64,000 nucleotides of DNA from JACVRN01 sp036389255 (lineage in GTDB: Bacteria; Acidobacteriota; Blastocatellia; Pyrinomonadales; Pyrinomonadaceae), in contig DASVQI010000021.1 of NCBI GenBank assembly GCA_036389255.1, positions 1 to 64,000 on the forward strand, given 5' to 3'. Every line of letters begins with the position of its first letter. The first letter of the stretch is position 1. Of the stretch, positions 1 to 6,943 are shown in pieces. Under the pieces are notes generated by a model that saw only the letters and a list, made by a program, of their open reading frames with translations, was not told the origin of the DNA and searched no databases. Both the position numbers and the translations under genes were made by a program.

Positions 1-45
1 TCACCGCAGAGACGCAGAGAGACGCCGAGGATAACGCAGAGAGTT
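1..45. repeat. Partial copy of a 25-bp inverted-repeat element
   Basis: The first 25 bases, starting TCACCGCAGAGACGC, are identical to the left arm of the inverted repeat at 48749-48837. The following bases (CGAGGATAACGCAGAGAG) diverge. The window edge cuts the element, so its second arm is not visible here. Confidence 0.7.
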
Positions 46-156
46 TTCAAATTATGAGACTATCTGAAAGCACGTAAGAAGACTCTTGGTTGCGGCCTCG
101 TGTAGAATCCCGGGATGGCACCGCATTTCATTGGCCTGAAAAGATAGGAGCTAGCA

Positions 157-1083
157 ATGGCAGATTCCAACGCTCAGAGCAGTCCCGATAAATCGGAAGT
201 GTGGCCGGGCCTCCCGCTAGAAGAATGGGAGGCGACGCGCGCCACGCTGCACATGTGGACGCAGGTCATAGGCAAGATACGTATGGCGCAGACGCCTCTG
301 GTCAATCACTGGTGGAACGTCCCTCTTTACGTAGACGCGCGCGGGCTTACCACCTCGCCCATGCGCTACAACGAGCGCACCTTCGAGATAGACTTCGACT
401 TCATAGACCACCGTTTGCACATCAAGACCAGCGACGGCGCGCACCGCGAGCTTCGGCTTGAGCCGCGCTCGGTCGCTGACTTTCACAGAGAAGTCATGCG
501 CCTCCTGAAGGAGCTCGACATCGAGGTGAAGATTTGGACGACGCCCGTGGAGATACCAGACCCCATCCCGTTCGAGAAGGATGAAACGCACGCGTCTTAC
601 GACGCAGAGCACGCGCATCGCTTCTGGCGCATACTCTTGCAGGCGACGAAGGTCTTTGAAGAGTTTCGCTCGCGCTTCATAGGCAAGTGCAGCCCCGTTC
701 ATTTCTTCTGGGGAAGCTTCGATTTAGCCGTGACGCGCTTTTCCGGCAGGCCCGCGCCCGAGCGCCCCGGAGCCGACCCAATCACGCGCGAAGCCTACTC
801 GCACGAAGTCATCAGCCACGGCTTCTGGCCCGGCACTTTGGGCGCGGTTGATGCGCCTGCCTTCTACTCTTACACAGCGCCGGAGCCTGCGGGCCTGCCG
901 GAAGAGAAGATTCGGCCCGAGAAGGCTTTTTATCATCAGGAACTGAAGGAGTTCCTGCTTTATTATGACGACGTGCGGCTGGCGGAGCGTCCGGAAGAGG
1001 CGCTGATGGAGTTTCTGCAAAGCACCTATGAGGCGGGCGCGCGTCTGGGCGACTGGGATAGAGCGGCGCTCGAAAGAGCTTGA
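157..1083 (+). CDS. DUF5996 family protein
   Basis: This 308-residue soluble protein matches what I remember of the DUF5996 family: an N-terminal PLxxW...TLHMWTQVIGKIR stretch, a LVNHWWNVPLYV motif, and a later SPVHFFWGSFDLAVTRFSGR segment. The family has no established function. A TAGGAG ribosome site at 145-150 lies six bases before the ATG, supporting this start. No signal peptide or membrane segment is visible. The next gene begins 25 bases after the stop, so the two may be co-transcribed. Confidence 0.85.
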   Translation: MADSNAQSSPDKSEVWPGLPLEEWEATRATLHMWTQVIGKIRMAQTPLVNHWWNVPLYVDARGLTTSPMRYNERTFEIDFDFIDHRLHIKTSDGAHRELRLEPRSVADFHREVMRLLKELDIEVKIWTTPVEIPDPIPFEKDETHASYDAEHAHRFWRILLQATKVFEEFRSRFIGKCSPVHFFWGSFDLAVTRFSGRPAPERPGADPITREAYSHEVISHGFWPGTLGAVDAPAFYSYTAPEPAGLPEEKIRPEKAFYHQELKEFLLYYDDVRLAERPEEALMEFLQSTYEAGARLGDWDRAALERA

Positions 1084-1108
1084 GGGTCTAGAGCAAGGGA
1101 ATAAGGCT

Positions 1109-2065
1109 TTGAATCTGATAGACGTTCTGCTGGTTCTGGTAATTTTGCTCAGCATGCTCTTTGGCTGGCGGCGCGGCTTCATACTGGGGCTGCTAGACCT
1201 TGTGCGCTGGGTGGTCAGCTTTCTGGCGGCCCTGCGCTTCTACAGGTCGGTCGCGGGCTGGCTAAGCTCTGCCCTCGGCTGGACTGACGTGTGGGCCTTG
1301 CCAGCAGGCTTTCTGCTAGTGGCGTTTGTCGTAGGGATACTGATTCATCTTCTGGGCTACGCGTTGCTGAGACGGTTGCCGCGCGGGATTCACCGCCGCC
1401 GCCTCAATAGAGTTCTGGGCATCCTGCCGGGGTTCGCGGGCGGCGTCATCTTCGCGGCCATCCTGGCTCCGCTCATTCTGGCCAGCCCCCTGCCGGACGG
1501 ACTGCGCGAGCACAGCCGCGACAGCGCGGTCGCCAATCGCCTTGCAACCGTCACCGAAGGGCTCGAAGCTAGCCTGCGGCCCATCTTCGACGAAGCCATA
1601 CGTCAGACGCTCACCGTACGAATCATACGCCCGGATTCCGACGAGACGGTAGAGCTTCCCTTCAAGGTTGATAATCCAAAGCCGCGACCGGATTTGGAGG
1701 CCGAGATGCTGGTGCTGGTCAACCGCGAGCGAGTGGCCGCAGGGCTCAAGCCGCTTGAGGCAGACCCGGAGATGCTGCCCGTGGCCCGCGCCCATTCCGT
1801 TGATATGTTCGGGCGCGGCTACTTCTCGCACTACACGCCTGAAGGGCGCAGCCCCTTCGACCGTATCAGCAGCGCAGGCATCTCTTTCACCATAGCGGGC
1901 GAGAATCTGGCGCTCGCGCCGACCCTCACTATGGCTCACACGGGGCTCATGAACTCTCCGGGCCACCGCGCCAACATCCTGCGGCCACAATTCGGACGCG
2001 TAGGCATAGGCATCTTGGACGGCGGCGTGCGCGGCCTGATGGTCACACAGAACTTCCGCAATTAG
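1109..2065 (+). CDS. CvpA-family membrane protein fused to a CAP/SCP domain
   Basis: The N-terminal half (about residues 1-150) is a CvpA-like membrane region with four hydrophobic helices and the typical start NLIDVLLVLVILLSMLFGWRRGF. The C-terminal half (about 195-318) is a CAP/SCP domain, with an N-terminal LVNRERVAAGLKPL helix, HSVDMFGRGYFSH, GENLA and PGHRANIL motifs. CAP domains usually act outside the cytoplasm, so the protein is probably a membrane anchor carrying an exported domain. I chose a TTG start at 1109 because AAGGGA at 1095-1100 precedes it and the CvpA domain begins exactly there. An in-frame ATG at 1028 would add 27 unrelated residues inside the upstream gene. Function is unknown; CvpA proteins are linked to colicin V production and envelope stress. 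Confidence 0.85.
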   Translation: MNLIDVLLVLVILLSMLFGWRRGFILGLLDLVRWVVSFLAALRFYRSVAGWLSSALGWTDVWALPAGFLLVAFVVGILIHLLGYALLRRLPRGIHRRRLNRVLGILPGFAGGVIFAAILAPLILASPLPDGLREHSRDSAVANRLATVTEGLEASLRPIFDEAIRQTLTVRIIRPDSDETVELPFKVDNPKPRPDLEAEMLVLVNRERVAAGLKPLEADPEMLPVARAHSVDMFGRGYFSHYTPEGRSPFDRISSAGISFTIAGENLALAPTLTMAHTGLMNSPGHRANILRPQFGRVGIGILDGGVRGLMVTQNFRN

Positions 2066-2161
2066 AATCTCCTTCAATTAGCAGGCAGACAACAGCCCCG
2101 CCGGGCATCGCATCAAAATAACGGCAAGGAAATCTCTCCCACGAGGCAAAATTTTAGCTGC

Positions 2162-2189
2162 GCGTTAGATTCGGTCTAACGCCTTTTTT
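2162..2189 (+). terminator. Intrinsic terminator after the CvpA-CAP gene
   Basis: GCGTTAGA pairs with TCTAACGC across a five-base loop and is followed by CTTTTTTG, a standard rho-independent terminator about 100 bases after the stop codon. Confidence 0.85.
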
Positions 2190-2199
2190 GTCTGACGGA

Positions 2200-2225
2200 A
2201 GAGGTCAGGGGTCAGGACAAGGGAA
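2200..2225. repeat. Partial arm of the pre-start-codon repeat family
   Basis: The sequence GAGGTCAGGGGTCAGG directly precedes the ribosome site of the next gene. It resembles the GGTGTCAGG-type arms of the elements at 12296-12372 and 45735-45830 but has no hairpin core, so it may be a decayed copy. Confidence 0.35.
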
Positions 2226-2447
2226 ATGGCTGAAGAGAAGATTTTAATACCTGTATATAAGAGAATCGCCAGTTGCGCGCGTTGCGGGGCAGATGTCTAT
2301 TCGCCCGAGCTTCAGAGTCGCGGCGGCTGGCCTTTGATGTCTGCCTGCGCCTGCGAGCAGGGGCCGCAGCTTAAAGTCAGCGAGACGGCGGAAGATTCGA
2401 GACGCGTCAGGGAAGCCAAGCCGGAAGAGCGGGCACGGGCTGCTTAA
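2226..2447 (+). CDS. Small protein with a Cys pair, unknown function
   Basis: A 73-residue protein with CARC near residues 17-20 and CAC near 41-43, which could form a small metal site. The rest is charged and ends in a low-complexity EERARAA tail. AAGGGAA directly precedes the ATG. It is 11 bases upstream of another small gene, suggesting a two-gene transcript. I do not recognise the family. Confidence 0.6.
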   Translation: MAEEKILIPVYKRIASCARCGADVYSPELQSRGGWPLMSACACEQGPQLKVSETAEDSRRVREAKPEERARAA

Positions 2448-2458
2448 GGGGGAAAGAT

Positions 2459-2674
2459 ATGAAAGAGCAGAGAAAGACCGGAAAGAGAGAGACTGGCCAA
2501 AAAGGCACGGTCGGCTTTGAAGTTAATCCGTACTACGAGCGGTTGCTTGAGTTGAGAGAAGAGAAGCCTGCGGCCTACAGGGTAATGAGCGCGGCTACGC
2601 GGCTGGCCGTGGAAGCCTACGTGAAAGCGAAAGAAGCGGCTTCCGTGGCGGTCGCGGCCAAAGCGGCTGCCTGA
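2459..2674 (+). CDS. Small basic protein, unknown function
   Basis: A 71-residue protein with a Lys/Arg-rich N-terminus and an Ala/Lys-rich predicted helical C-terminus (from about residue 42). GGGGGAAAG precedes the ATG at good spacing. It lies just after the small Cys-pair gene and before a strong terminator, consistent with the end of a short operon. No family recognised. Confidence 0.6.
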   Translation: MKEQRKTGKRETGQKGTVGFEVNPYYERLLELREEKPAAYRVMSAATRLAVEAYVKAKEAASVAVAAKAAA

Positions 2675-2713
2675 TTACGGGCTACGGCCCGGCGCGTATA
2701 TTACGTTTTCATC

Positions 2714-2752
2714 AAAGCAGTGAGTCCGGGATAGAACCCGGCTCACTGCTTT
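2714..2752. terminator. Strong bidirectional terminator
   Basis: AAAGCAGTGAG-T-CCGGG pairs with CCCGG-CTCACTGCTTT across a six-base loop, with one bulged T. The A-rich left flank and T-rich right flank allow termination from both sides. It closes the small-protein pair. Confidence 0.8.
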
Positions 2753-3037
2753 CGCTTTAGTCCTTAGATGTCAATATAATTTAAGTCGGGGAAACGAGCG
2801 CTTTCCTCGTCTATCTTCACGCACGGTGTAAGGACGATTACAAACCAGCAGGACTGCGAATGATTACCGTTCAACAGTACAGGCCGTTAGTATAAAAGCG
2901 ATGCAAGCCGACCGCTTACGAAAGCAGACGCCTACGCCGTCCGGCTCCCGCCTCCAGCCGACTGAGCCCGAGTTTTTGGGATTATTAAATTGCATGGCCT
3001 CCCGAAAGTTGAAGCGACCCGTGAGTGGTACGGTCAT
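2753..3037. other. Gene-free stretch
   Basis: Together with the RNA candidate that follows, this forms a 734-base gap between 2675 and 3408. Short open frames occur on the minus strand but have no ribosome sites and overlap the predicted RNA, so I do not call them. I see no convincing protein gene between the terminator and the promoter at 3038. Confidence 0.5.
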
Positions 3038-3046
3038 TGCTATAAT
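3038..3046 (+). promoter_or_regulatory. Extended -10 promoter for the small RNA candidate
   Basis: TGCTATAAT is a perfect extended -10 element. The -35 region is weak (TTGAAG at 3009-3014 is too far away), which extended -10 promoters tolerate. Initiation is predicted near 3053. Confidence 0.6.
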
Positions 3047-3052
3047 CAATTC

Positions 3053-3272
3053 CGGTAATTAAGAGGGGAAAGAAACAGATCGGGTCAGGCTCTTTGAGAC
3101 AGCAGTGAACTTGCAGCTTTGGGGGAGGCTCAGGTTTACATATTTTGATGAACGCCCTTTGGGGGAGGGGCAATCATTAGCGGCTGTCTGTAGGGGCAAC
3201 AAATGGGGCTGTTAATCTTTCCAAGCGATTTGGGGGAGTCGCTTGGTAAGACTAACAGCTCCGCTTTTTTTA
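3053..3272 (+). ncRNA. Candidate small RNA with three identical hairpin loops
   Basis: About 215 nt between an extended -10 promoter and a T-run. Three hairpins present the same 10-nt loop TTTGGGGGAG on unrelated stems. Hairpin 1 (3108-3136) has a 9-bp stem with a bulged C. Hairpin 2 (3145-3180) has four pairs, a 2x2 internal loop and seven more pairs. Hairpin 3 (3205-3262) pairs 21 of 24 positions. The loop is conserved while the stems differ, so the loop is likely the functional part. GGA in hairpin loops recalls CsrB/RsmZ-type CsrA sponges, and GGGGGA could also pair with C-rich mRNA sites. Both are inference. No known RNA family was recognised. Confidence 0.65.
3205..3271 (+). terminator. 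Terminator hairpin of the small RNA
   Basis: A 24-bp stem with three mismatches, loop TTTGGGGGAG at 3229-3238, followed by GC and seven T residues (3265-3271). It doubles as the third loop-bearing hairpin. Confidence 0.8.
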
Positions 3273-3408
3273 TGTCCGAGCAGAGATTAAGCTCCCGCCC
3301 GTTCCAGTTTCTCAATAAAGTCAGAATGGTTTCGGAAACTTAAAGCGCTTGACTGTGCGCGTAAGATTTATCATCAGCAGTTGTTCCGCTTTCATCTGAG
3401 AAGATTAA

Positions 3409-5070
3409 ATGTCAGAGGCCGGTTACGTACAGGGCGCGGTTGAAGAGCAGCCGCTTGAGATGTCAAAGCGAAGACGCTGGGCCGTGACGGCGGGCGTGAT
3501 GACGGGCATGTTCTTGGCGGCGCTGGAGGCCACGGTAGTCTCTACGGCGATGCCTACCGTCATAGCCTCGCTGGGCGGCTTGAGCCATTATAGCTGGGTC
3601 TTTTCCGCCTATCTCATCACCTCGACGGTGACGGTTCCGGTCTGGGGCAAGCTCTCAGACCTGTATGGCCGCCGCCTCTTCTACCAGCTAGGCATAGCGG
3701 TCTTCCTCTTAGGCTCTATCCTGTCGGGCATGTCCACTTCCATGACGCAGTTGATAGCGTTCCGGGCCATTCAGGGCTTGGGCGCGGGCGCGCTCATACC
3801 GCTCGGCATGACCATCATAGGCGACATATACACGCTCAAGGAGCGCACGCGAATGCAGGCGCTCTTTAGCGGCGTCTGGGGATTCTCCAGCGTCATAGGC
3901 CCCGTCGCGGGCGGCTTCATCACAGACCAGCTCTCGTGGCGCTGGGTCTTCTACATAAACATTCCCGTCGGCCTTGCTGCGGCCTTCATCATGGGGCTTG
4001 CCCTGAAAGAGCCCAAGCGACACCAGAGGCCCGCGATTGATTACGCGGGCGCAGCCGTGCTGATGATAGCGATTACGCTGCTGATGCTTGGGCTGGTGGA
4101 AGGCGGAGCGAGCGTAGCCACCCTGACCAGCCCGCAAAATCTAGCGCTCTTCGCAGGCGCTCTCCTGCTCATGGCTCTCTTCGTCTGGATAGAGCTTCGC
4201 GCCAGCGACCCTATCGTGCCGTTCGTGCTCTTTCGCAACCGGGTGGTAGCCGTCTCGATTGGCGCGGGCTTTCTTGCGGGCGTGGCCATGTTCGGAGCCA
4301 TCACCTTCGTCCCTCTCTTTGCTCAGGGGGCGCTGGGCTCGACCGCTACGGAAGCCGGCTCGCTTTTGACGCCGCTCATGTTGAGCTGGGTCGGATTGTC
4401 GGTCATAGGCGGGCGTCTGCTGCTGCGCGTAGGCTACAAGCCCACAAGCATAGTCGGCTTCATGCTGCTGACGGCGGGCCTTGCGCTGCTCGCAAACTTT
4501 AACCGTGACACGCGCCGCCTCTGGCTCTATCTGGATTTGATAATGATAGGTGCGGGCTTGGGGCTGACGATGCTGACGCTGCTGATAGCCGTGCAGCAGG
4601 CCGTGCCGCGCGCTCAGCTTGGCATCGCAACTTCGCTCAACCAGTTCTCCAGAAGCATAGGCGGCGCGGTAGGCGTGGCCGTCATGGGCACGGTGCTTTC
4701 AGCCGGTCTGACTTCGTACCTGAGCGATTTTGCAGGCCGGAACCCGCAGGCGCTAGCGCCGCAGAGAGCGGCCGAGCTTGCTGCAAATCCGAACGCTCTG
4801 ATTGAGCCTGCGGCGCGCGCGACATTGCCGCCTGCGGCACTCGACGCGCTTCAAAACGCGCTCGCCTCTGCCATACACAACGTCTTCTGGGTGGCCACGG
4901 TCGTATCAGCCCTTGCGCTTCTGGCTTCGTTTGCCCTCCCGCGCGCGGGCAAGGGCGGGGCATCCAAGCCTCCGTCCGAAGAGACTTGCTCCACAGAGCA
5001 ATGCGAACGTTTAGTCGCCGCAGAAATCGCCACCTTCGACCCGGAACACGAACCAGTAGAGCAAGTGTAA
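3409..5070 (+). CDS. DHA2-family MFS multidrug efflux transporter
   Basis: A 553-residue protein of the EmrB/QacA class, which normally has 14 membrane helices and exports drugs or lipophilic compounds by proton antiport. Visible signs are the helix-1 motif LEATVVSTAMPTV, the motif A loop GKLSDLYGRR, and the motif C-like segment around GPVAGGFITDQLSWRWVFYIN. The C-terminal tail after about residue 510 is cytosolic and charged. It is convergent with the SDR gene, the two being separated by a palindromic element. No regulator is adjacent on the same strand, although a TetR gene lies one gene away. Confidence 0.9.
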   Translation: MSEAGYVQGAVEEQPLEMSKRRRWAVTAGVMTGMFLAALEATVVSTAMPTVIASLGGLSHYSWVFSAYLITSTVTVPVWGKLSDLYGRRLFYQLGIAVFLLGSILSGMSTSMTQLIAFRAIQGLGAGALIPLGMTIIGDIYTLKERTRMQALFSGVWGFSSVIGPVAGGFITDQLSWRWVFYINIPVGLAAAFIMGLALKEPKRHQRPAIDYAGAAVLMIAITLLMLGLVEGGASVATLTSPQNLALFAGALLLMALFVWIELRASDPIVPFVLFRNRVVAVSIGAGFLAGVAMFGAITFVPLFAQGALGSTATEAGSLLTPLMLSWVGLSVIGGRLLLRVGYKPTSIVGFMLLTAGLALLANFNRDTRRLWLYLDLIMIGAGLGLTMLTLLIAVQQAVPRAQLGIATSLNQFSRSIGGAVGVAVMGTVLSAGLTSYLSDFAGRNPQALAPQRAAELAANPNALIEPAARATLPPAALDALQNALASAIHNVFWVATVVSALALLASFALPRAGKGGASKPPSEETCSTEQCERLVAAEIATFDPEHEPVEQV

Positions 5071-5077
5071 GGACACG

Positions 5078-5114
5078 GATTCACCGGCTCATTGATTCAA
5101 TGAGTCGGTGAATC
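5078..5114. repeat. Palindromic intergenic repeat, copy 1
   Basis: GATTCACCGGCTCATTGA and TCAATGAGTCGGTGAATC form 18-bp arms around one base, with one G-T wobble. It sits between two convergent genes and probably ends transcription for both. On the minus strand it is preceded by AAAGGC-GAAG, as are copies 2-4. Confidence 0.85.
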
Positions 5115-5131
5115 AATCTCTTCTGCCTTTC

Positions 5132-5914
5132 TCAGCCTTGTAATAAGCTTTGCGCGCCGTCTATCCAGATTTCCGTGCCGGAGATGTGCTTCGAGGCGTC
5201 CGAAGCCAGAAAGAGTACGAGTTGTGCTACCTGCTCTGAGGTTCCGGGCTTTCCGTCCGTTAAGGGAATCTCGCCTTCCGGGAATTCTACAGGCTCGCGC
5301 ACCTTTTCAAGGTCGCGCTCTTCTCCGCTCTCCTCAATCTCGGTTTCAATCGCTCCGGGGCAGATGACGTTGACGCGTATGCGTGCCTCTGCAAGCTCCA
5401 GCGCCACCATCTTCGTGAAAGCCACCTGCGCGGCCTTAGAGCACGAGTAGGCCGTCGCCCCCGTGTTGCTGAAGATGCGCGTCCCGTTCACGCTCGAAGT
5501 AACTATCACGGAGCCGCCGCGCTTCTTCAGATAAGGCAGGGCGTACTTGACCGTCAGGAACGTTCCCTTCAGGTTGATGGTCAGAGTCCTGTCCCACTCT
5601 TTCGGCGTCAGCTCTTCAATAGGAGCCCACACGCCGTTGATTCCCGCGTTGGCAAAGACAATATCTATGCGTCCCCATTTATCCGCTAGCTGCTCCACGG
5701 CGCTCATCATCTCTTCCGGCTGAGAGATGTCCGCCGTGAGCGCTATCGCCTGCCCCTTGGCTCTCTTTATAGCCCTGACCGTCTCCTTCAATTCTTCCTC
5801 CGTGCGGCCCAGAGCCCCTATGCGCGCGCCCTCTTTCGCCAGCAAGAGCGCCGCCGCCTTTCCTATCCCCGAGCCCGCGCCGGTAATGAGCGCAACCCTA
5901 TCCTTTAACTGCAT
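5132..5914 (-). CDS. SDR-family NAD(P)-dependent oxidoreductase
   Basis: A 260-residue classical short-chain dehydrogenase. It shows the TGAGSGIG cofactor motif at residues 12-19, NAG near 90, a catalytic Ser in VTSSVNG, and YSCSK as the YxxxK pair. Such enzymes interconvert alcohols and ketones; many act on beta-hydroxyacyl chains, but the substrate cannot be read from sequence. GGGGAGGA lies seven bases before the ATG. It is divergent from the TetR gene, sharing a 170-base control region. That suggests, but does not prove, common regulation with the acyl cluster at 10501-16828. Confidence 0.9.
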   Translation of the reverse strand: MQLKDRVALITGAGSGIGKAAALLLAKEGARIGALGRTEEELKETVRAIKRAKGQAIALTADISQPEEMMSAVEQLADKWGRIDIVFANAGINGVWAPIEELTPKEWDRTLTINLKGTFLTVKYALPYLKKRGGSVIVTSSVNGTRIFSNTGATAYSCSKAAQVAFTKMVALELAEARIRVNVICPGAIETEIEESGEERDLEKVREPVEFPEGEIPLTDGKPGTSEQVAQLVLFLASDASKHISGTEIWIDGAQSLLQG

Positions 5915-6032
5915 CTTCGATTCCTCCCCTGGATTGTTCTGCTACTCTTAAAAGCTACTTTAACCGAAGGCGCGCCCGCTTGCACGCCCGCGCCAAATTT
6001 GCCGCCGGCCAAGGCGGCCCCGAAAGAAAGAC

Positions 6033-6060
6033 TTGACAAAAACGGCCGCAGGAATAAAAT
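6033..6060 (+). promoter_or_regulatory. Sigma-70-type promoter of the TetR gene
   Basis: TTGACA at 6033-6038 and TAAAAT at 6055-6060 with a 16-base spacer. The operator-like sequence follows directly, which suits autorepression. Confidence 0.8.
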
Positions 6061-6079
6061 ACGAGCGTTCGTTTTTTAG
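6056..6079. promoter_or_regulatory. Putative TetR operator, autoregulatory copy
   Basis: Contains ACGAGCGTTCGTTTTTT, which shares the CGTTCGTTTTT half with the near-perfect palindrome at 6857-6880. It lies between the -10 box and the TetR start, where binding would block transcription. Confidence 0.65.
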
Positions 6080-6088
6080 GTGAGGCGT

Positions 6089-6790
6089 ATGCCCAAACTA
6101 ACGGCCGAGGTCATTGAAGAGAAGAAGGGGCGCATAGAGGAAGCGGCCAAGCAGCTCTTCATCAAGCAGGGCTTTCACGCCACCTCTATGCGGGACATAG
6201 CCGCACGCAACGGCGCGAGCCTCGGCAATCTCTACAATTACTATTCGACCAAAGAGGAAATCCTAGAGTCCATCATAAGCAAGTACCAGAAGGTGATTGA
6301 CGCGCGCCTGCGCGCCATCTTCGACCAGATTGATGAGCCTTTCGAGCCTGAGAGCCTTGTCAGGTTCGGTCGTCTGGTAAAGGAGATGGTCAACGACCAT
6401 CACGACTTCTGGCTGCTGATGTACATAGACGTGCTGGAGTTTGAGAATCGCCACTTCCGCAAGATGTTCGAAGGGCTGGCGCACAACCTGCGGCGACGCT
6501 TCACGGGTTACTTCGCGGAGCTTAGAAGAAGGGAAGCGCTTTACGACGGCATAGACCCTGCCGTGGGTTTCACAGCCGTCTACATGCAGTTCTTCAACTA
6601 CTTTCTGGTTGAAAAACTGTTCGGCGGCAACCGGCACTTCGGCATAGGTGACGATCAGGTGATAGTGAAGCTGACTGAGATTTTCCGTCGCGGCATACTG
6701 AAGCCGGACGACATGCAGCTCAAGGAAGCTCAAACGGGGCGCGTCACGAAAGCCCGCCCCAAATCCGCAAGAAAGCCAATTAAAAAGTAG
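6089..6790 (+). CDS. TetR/AcrR-family transcriptional regulator
   Basis: A 233-residue regulator. The N-terminal helix-turn-helix spans about residues 8-58, with AAKQLFIKQGFHATSMRDIA and GASLGNLYNYYSTKEEIL. The C-terminal ligand domain is about 150 residues and ends in a basic tail. TetR proteins are usually repressors released by a small ligand, often an acyl-CoA in lipid clusters. I chose ATG 6089 because AGGTGAGG precedes it; a GTG at 6080 is also in frame. Matching operator-like sites lie before this gene and before the next one, so it probably controls itself and the receptor. Confidence 0.92.
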   Translation: MPKLTAEVIEEKKGRIEEAAKQLFIKQGFHATSMRDIAARNGASLGNLYNYYSTKEEILESIISKYQKVIDARLRAIFDQIDEPFEPESLVRFGRLVKEMVNDHHDFWLLMYIDVLEFENRHFRKMFEGLAHNLRRRFTGYFAELRRREALYDGIDPAVGFTAVYMQFFNYFLVEKLFGGNRHFGIGDDQVIVKLTEIFRRGILKPDDMQLKEAQTGRVTKARPKSARKPIKK

Positions 6791-6856
6791 CTGGAAATAA
6801 GAGTCACGGGCGCAAGGCCACAAGGGAAAAAGCGCGCCCGTAATCGTAGAGCAGAA

Positions 6857-6880
6857 ATAAAAACGTACGTTCGTTTTTAT
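6857..6880. promoter_or_regulatory. Putative TetR operator upstream of the receptor gene
   Basis: A 24-bp near-perfect palindrome with outer arms ATAAAAACG and CGTTTTTAT and only one mismatched symmetric pair. It lies 64 bases before the receptor start codon and shares its right half with the site before the TetR gene. Confidence 0.75.
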
Positions 6881-6943
6881 CATGGCGGGCTCCCCTCCGC
6901 CGCACATTCTTTGGGAAAGCTTATCGCTGGAGGTTTACAAAAA

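Noticed and set aside
2864..3173. Minus-strand open frames over the small RNA region
   Set aside because: Two short frames overlap each other and the predicted RNA, lack ribosome sites and resemble no protein.
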